Source of the DNA: Sinotaia quadrata
Lineage: Eukaryota; Mollusca; Gastropoda; Architaenioglossa; Viviparidae
DNA length: 64,000 nt
Assembly (NCBI GenBank): GCA_028829895.1
Contig: CM054183.1
Location: 16,417,975 to 16,481,974 of the forward strand
Direction: 5' to 3'
The position numbers and the translations under genes were made by a program. This document shows, piece after piece, positions 60,831 through 64,000 of the stretch. The notes beneath the pieces were generated by a model that ran no database searches, was not told the origin of the DNA, and saw nothing but the letters and a program-made list of their open reading frames with translations. Position 1 is the stretch's first letter. Each line of letters starts with the position of its first letter.

Positions 60831-61389
60831 ATTTAAATGTTGAATACGTTACCACAACAATATACTACATATACTAGTGCCATTTGATAATACCTCTGTT
60901 AGTTTTCCCATTGTTCATATTTTTTATCACAAAAACCAAATATATGCTAGTGTTAACTGGTTAATAGGTCTACTAGTTTTCTCCTTACTGAAATAAAAAT
61001 GTAAGAACATGCTAGTACTCATTTAAAAGAACAGTTTCATTATGACAGCTTAAAGATAAATTACTGATTATACGCCTCCTATCTGATAAGCATCGCAATC
61101 TTGCTAAGTCTTTATTAAGATTTTGTTACTTTTATTTCCAGGTTAGCAGTTAAACTTAAAGACAAACTTGTATTTTTATCTTTTTAAATAAAAATAATAA
61201 GATCTACGTATGTTTTGAGGATTTTTTAAAAAAAGGATGAAGTGTCAATATTTCACTGTTAGAAGCATTATTGCTGACTACGTTTTAAAATTAATTGCAA
61301 TTTTGATATTTTCCTAAATTTTGTTCTAATTGGAAAAGCAACAATTAAAATTTACTTAATCAGTTGGCCTATTAATCAAAAGAGACAAA
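60831..61389. other. Upstream intron or flank
   Basis: AT-rich, with faint echoes of the preceding array up to about 60990. Confidence 0.5.
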
Positions 61390-61810
61390 TCACTACACAG
61401 AAAATAACAACACATTAATATGACAGATATTTACATAAAGTAAAAGGTGATGATAAAGATAACATGAAAGGGAGATAGAGTAAAAGGTGAGGATATAGAT
61501 AATAACATGACAGATAAAGTGAAAGGTGAAGATATGATAACAAAAAGAAAAAGTCAAAGGTGAAGATAAGGTAACAAAAAGATAAAGTCAAAGGTGGAGA
61601 TAAGATAACAAAAAGATAAAGTCAAAGGTGGAGATAAAAATGAAAAGATAAGCAGATAAAATTAAAGGCAGAGAAGAGAAAGGTGAGGGTAAAAACAATG
61701 ACAAATAGGTGTGAAATGAAAGGTGAATATAAAGTGACAAATAGTTAAAAATGACAGGTAGATGAAATGAAAAAGTGAAGAGTGACAAGTAGAAAAATAC
61801 CAAGCAGATA
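61390..61810. repeat. Degenerate purine-rich array, related to 60.2 kb
   Basis: GATAACAAAAAGATAAAGTC, AAAGGTGGAGATAA and ATAACATGACAGATAAAGTG recur. The first words are shared with 60225-60350, so the two sites belong to the same repeat family about 1.2 kb apart. Confidence 0.85.
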
Positions 61811-62184
61811 AATCGGAATGTGAAGCACTTTTTGTCAAATCGTTTGTATATCAAAACCCTTAAAATGTGTGAACTATTGTATCTTCCCAAACCAATTTCT
61901 GCGGGGTTTTGTGTGACTTTTCTAAAATGTATATGACTTTTTTAAAGTGTGTGAGACTTTTCTAAAGTATCTAAACCCTCTAGATAACAAACCCGTCCAG
62001 TCAGTTGGACTGACTGAAAGTAATTCTCTGTTTCGTGGAGGGTCGGTCAATGACTGATATCCAAACACAATGCCATGCTTTAGAAATAAAAATTAATAAT
62101 AAATCCACAAAAAGAACACGCTCCTTTTTGCTGAACGCACAACTTTCTTATTTTTCACATTTCCAAGTGGCGATAACTAGCGTT

Positions 62185-62410
62185 CAGCTCCATGGCTGAG
62201 TGAATGTACATACAACACAGGCCTCTTCTCAGCAGCCGGGAAGATGAGCCGGATTTCAATACACCCCCATCAGGCGAGACTAACTTGGAAGCAGGGGAGC
62301 TAACACTGTGTACAATTTGAGACTGGACCACTGAGCTCAGTGCTGTGGACTCCCCAACACAGAAGAGCTCGGTCGGATCGTAACGAAGCCGCGGCGACAG
62401 TGCTGGATTT
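62185..62410 (+). mobile_element. Probable tRNA-derived SINE
   Basis: TGGCTGAGTGA at 62193 is close to the box A consensus and GGATTTCAATA at 62251 is close to box B, about 47 bases apart. The following GAAGCAGGGGAGCTAACAC and the GC-rich tail (GAGCTCGGTCGGATCG, GCCGCGGCGAC) are unlike the surrounding AT-rich DNA. No tail repeat or target duplication was identified, and no second copy is in the window. Confidence 0.5.
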
Positions 62411-62419
62411 GTTTGATTT

Positions 62420-62990
62420 TTTAAAAATGTTACTATGTTGTTTATATGTATTACTTCCCCCTTCCTCTTTCACCTTTTATGGCAAACATCAGGCAGAGGC
62501 ACGTAGCGACCTGCAACTAAACTTTTAAATAACTCTGCACACCTCTTGTGCTTTTCATCTAAGACACGACCAGTCCGGCCCCGGTCCTTCCCCCATCTCA
62601 TATGGATTACAGCCCCCACCCCTCCGCGTGCACTCATTCCACTTAGTGAGGTGGTGGTGGTGGTGGGCGATTGCTTCGCAATTTTTTTTCCGCTTACATT
62701 TCCCCTCGGAAGCCGCAGTATACTTTCTATCATGAGATAATCTCGGTCTTGGTTTGCTTCTGAGGGGATTTCCTCGCCTCACTGGTTTCTGGAGAGGGGA
62801 AAGGGGGTGGTGCTGCGTTGGAGGAGGTAGTGGTTTTCATTTGCATGCACTTGAGGGTGCTGTGGCATTGTTGGCATGATGGCGATGGAGCTTCGTTTGA
62901 AAAGGAGAGCTGTGGCCGTTTAGACGGTACGGTGGAGCGCTGTGGGTGATTTTTATCCTCTAATATTTTGGTAAGTCTGCCTCTTGGTTA
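62420..62990. promoter_or_regulatory. CpG-containing region, possible NCoR 5' end or promoter (speculative)
   Basis: More G+C and CpG than most of the window. On the minus strand GGGGAAAT/GTAAGC near 62693-62700 could be a donor of an untranslated first exon; on the plus strand TATTTTG/GTAAGTC at about 62969 is another donor-like site. Neither is tied to a recognised open frame, and part of the region may belong to the adjacent retrotransposon's 3' side. Confidence 0.2.
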
Positions 62991-63416
62991 GGGACGGGTG
63001 TTTGGGTTTAACAATATATATATGTTTTTGTTGAAAACCAAAATATTGTGTAGTTGAGGCTAAATTGGTAGTGTTGTTGATATTGGTGGTGGTGGTGTAA
63101 ACCAGCCTCTGGCTGTGATTTTTTGTTTTGTCGGTGGGTGGGTGAGTTGTGTTTTGTAGACAGAGTGGCTATATTTTGTTTATGAGTTGTGAAAAGTGTT
63201 GGGGGGATGTCTGCCTCATGTCTAGAGGTGTGTGGTTTGGTTGTGTGGGTTGTGCTCAGTTGTCAGAATGTTGTCTTGGGTGACGAGTGCGTTTTGAGGT
63301 TAGATTTTTGTGGGGTTTGGAGTAGGTTGATTTCTGTTATTGTATAAAGATTTGGATGTTCAATCTTGTTATCTTTCTTTCCTTTTCACCTTAAAGGAGA
63401 TGAAGAGTGTTGGTCT

Positions 63417-63775
63417 CTAGTAGTCTAGTAGGGAGAGGCTGAGGGCTGATTGGATTGTATCTATATTTTTCTTGAGGTGAGAAAAGAAGAGATTGGTGGT
63501 TGAAGGGAAGTTGTCTTGGTGTGACAATTTTTTCCACTGTTTCTGTGTTCCTGGTGGATGGGGCAGTGTAGAAGAAAGTGATCTATTGTGTTGTCTGTTC
63601 TTCAGTGAATGCATGGATTGGGTTGATTTGTGTCTGTATCGTGTTGCATTTAATCGCAGTCTGTTGAGTACTCTTGCGTGGGTGATGCGCCTGGTTTTGA
63701 AGAGTTTTTTAAAAATTATTTTAAATATGCTGTTGATTAGTGAATGTTTTTCAGTTTTGTGGAGTGGGTAACTGT
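63417..63775 (-). pseudogene. Non-LTR retrotransposon, C-terminal Cys-His region
   Basis: Minus-strand translation gives ITHARVLNRLRLNATRYRHK and, after one frame change, NPCIH, a stop, then DNTIDHFLLHCPIHQEHR. This is the Cys-His knuckle with the HxxxHC-type end that follows reverse transcriptase in CR1/Jockey-like elements. The stop stands where the second Cys of the CxxC pair is expected, and the shift lies nearby. The sequence is A/C-rich on its sense strand. Confidence 0.7.
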
Positions 63776-63831
63776 TTGTCACGTGTAGTACCATATTTTG
63801 CTCTTTGACGAAAATATAAAATTCGACAAAC

Positions 63832-64000
63832 ACATAGCCAACATAACGCTAAACAATACACTCAACATTCTGCACTCAACAAAGGAGAAAAACTGGGGAA
63901 CTGACGAACCCTCCTATTAGCCATCAAAGCCCTAATCTATCCCATCAACCTGATCAAGGACTACGGTAGCACAACCTACACAGCCACCACCAACCCACGA
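63832..64000 (+). pseudogene. Non-LTR retrotransposon, end of reverse transcriptase, cut by window edge
   Basis: Plus-strand translation gives KHIANITLNNTLNILHSTKE then KNWGTDE and, after a one-base frame change, LLLAIKALIYPINLIKDYGS then TTYTATT. This fits the thumb segment just after the catalytic part of reverse transcriptases of the CR1/Jockey/RTE group (usual form: ..WGT..LL..YKALIRPILDYG). It faces opposite to the C-terminal piece 60 bases to the left and continues beyond base 64000. Confidence 0.78.

Noticed and set aside
62877..62925. Short plus-strand frame starting ATGATGGCGATGGAGC
   Set aside because: It stops after about 16 codons, before the nearby donor-like GTAAGT, and matches nothing known.

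Overview
The window is animal nuclear DNA: AT-rich, intron-rich and crowded with short tandem arrays. It holds one recognisable cellular gene. On the minus strand, 16 exons between about 45.0 kb and the left edge encode the N-terminal part (about 677 codons) of a nuclear receptor corepressor (NCoR/SMRT/SMRTER family). The exons follow the vertebrate NCOR1/NCOR2 order without gaps: the RRPSLLSEYH and SKRPRL motifs, the GPS2/TBL1-binding coiled coil, the conserved QIIYxENR, PLYxQPSDT and RYDQLM blocks, and the SANT1/deacetylase-activating domain. A polyglutamine tract and a Cys-rich probable zinc module then follow. All 15 internal junctions have GT/AG ends and matching phases, so this stretch of the gene looks functional. 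The 5' end (start codon, first exons, promoter) was not found; the 3' part (SANT2, receptor-interaction motifs) lies past base 1. The Cys-rich module between SANT1 and the expected SANT2 is not, as I recall, present in vertebrate NCOR1/2 but is in invertebrate relatives. Together with the repeat content this suggests a lophotrochozoan, most likely a mollusc; that is inference.

Layout: 0-4.5 kb, six exons (Cys-rich module, polyQ, SANT1). 4.5-11.2 kb, three exons plus a 14-copy array. 11.1-22.3 kb, one 11 kb intron made largely of unrelated minisatellites and CA/AC-rich DNA. 22.3-32.2 kb, six exons with more arrays and a small hAT element. 32.2-44.8 kb, a 12.6 kb intron with a dead hAT transposase, an internally deleted hAT derivative, a dispersed repeat and arrays. 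Exon at 44.8-44.95 kb. 45-64 kb, upstream intron or 5' flank with more arrays, a Helitron end, a hAT MITE with a perfect 8-bp target duplication, a possible tRNA-type SINE, and pieces of a non-LTR retrotransposon facing opposite ways at the right edge.

Nothing bacterial or CRISPR-like is present. The most interesting points are the Cys-rich module, an intronic array that repeats the sequence of the adjacent real 3' splice site, a dead duplicate of an exon's splice edge, an exon lying between two halves of a dispersed repeat, and the density of independent minisatellite families in one gene. Exon limits were placed by eye from homology plus splice signals; repeat limits are approximate unless said otherwise. 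Residue numbers below count from the first codon at 44950.
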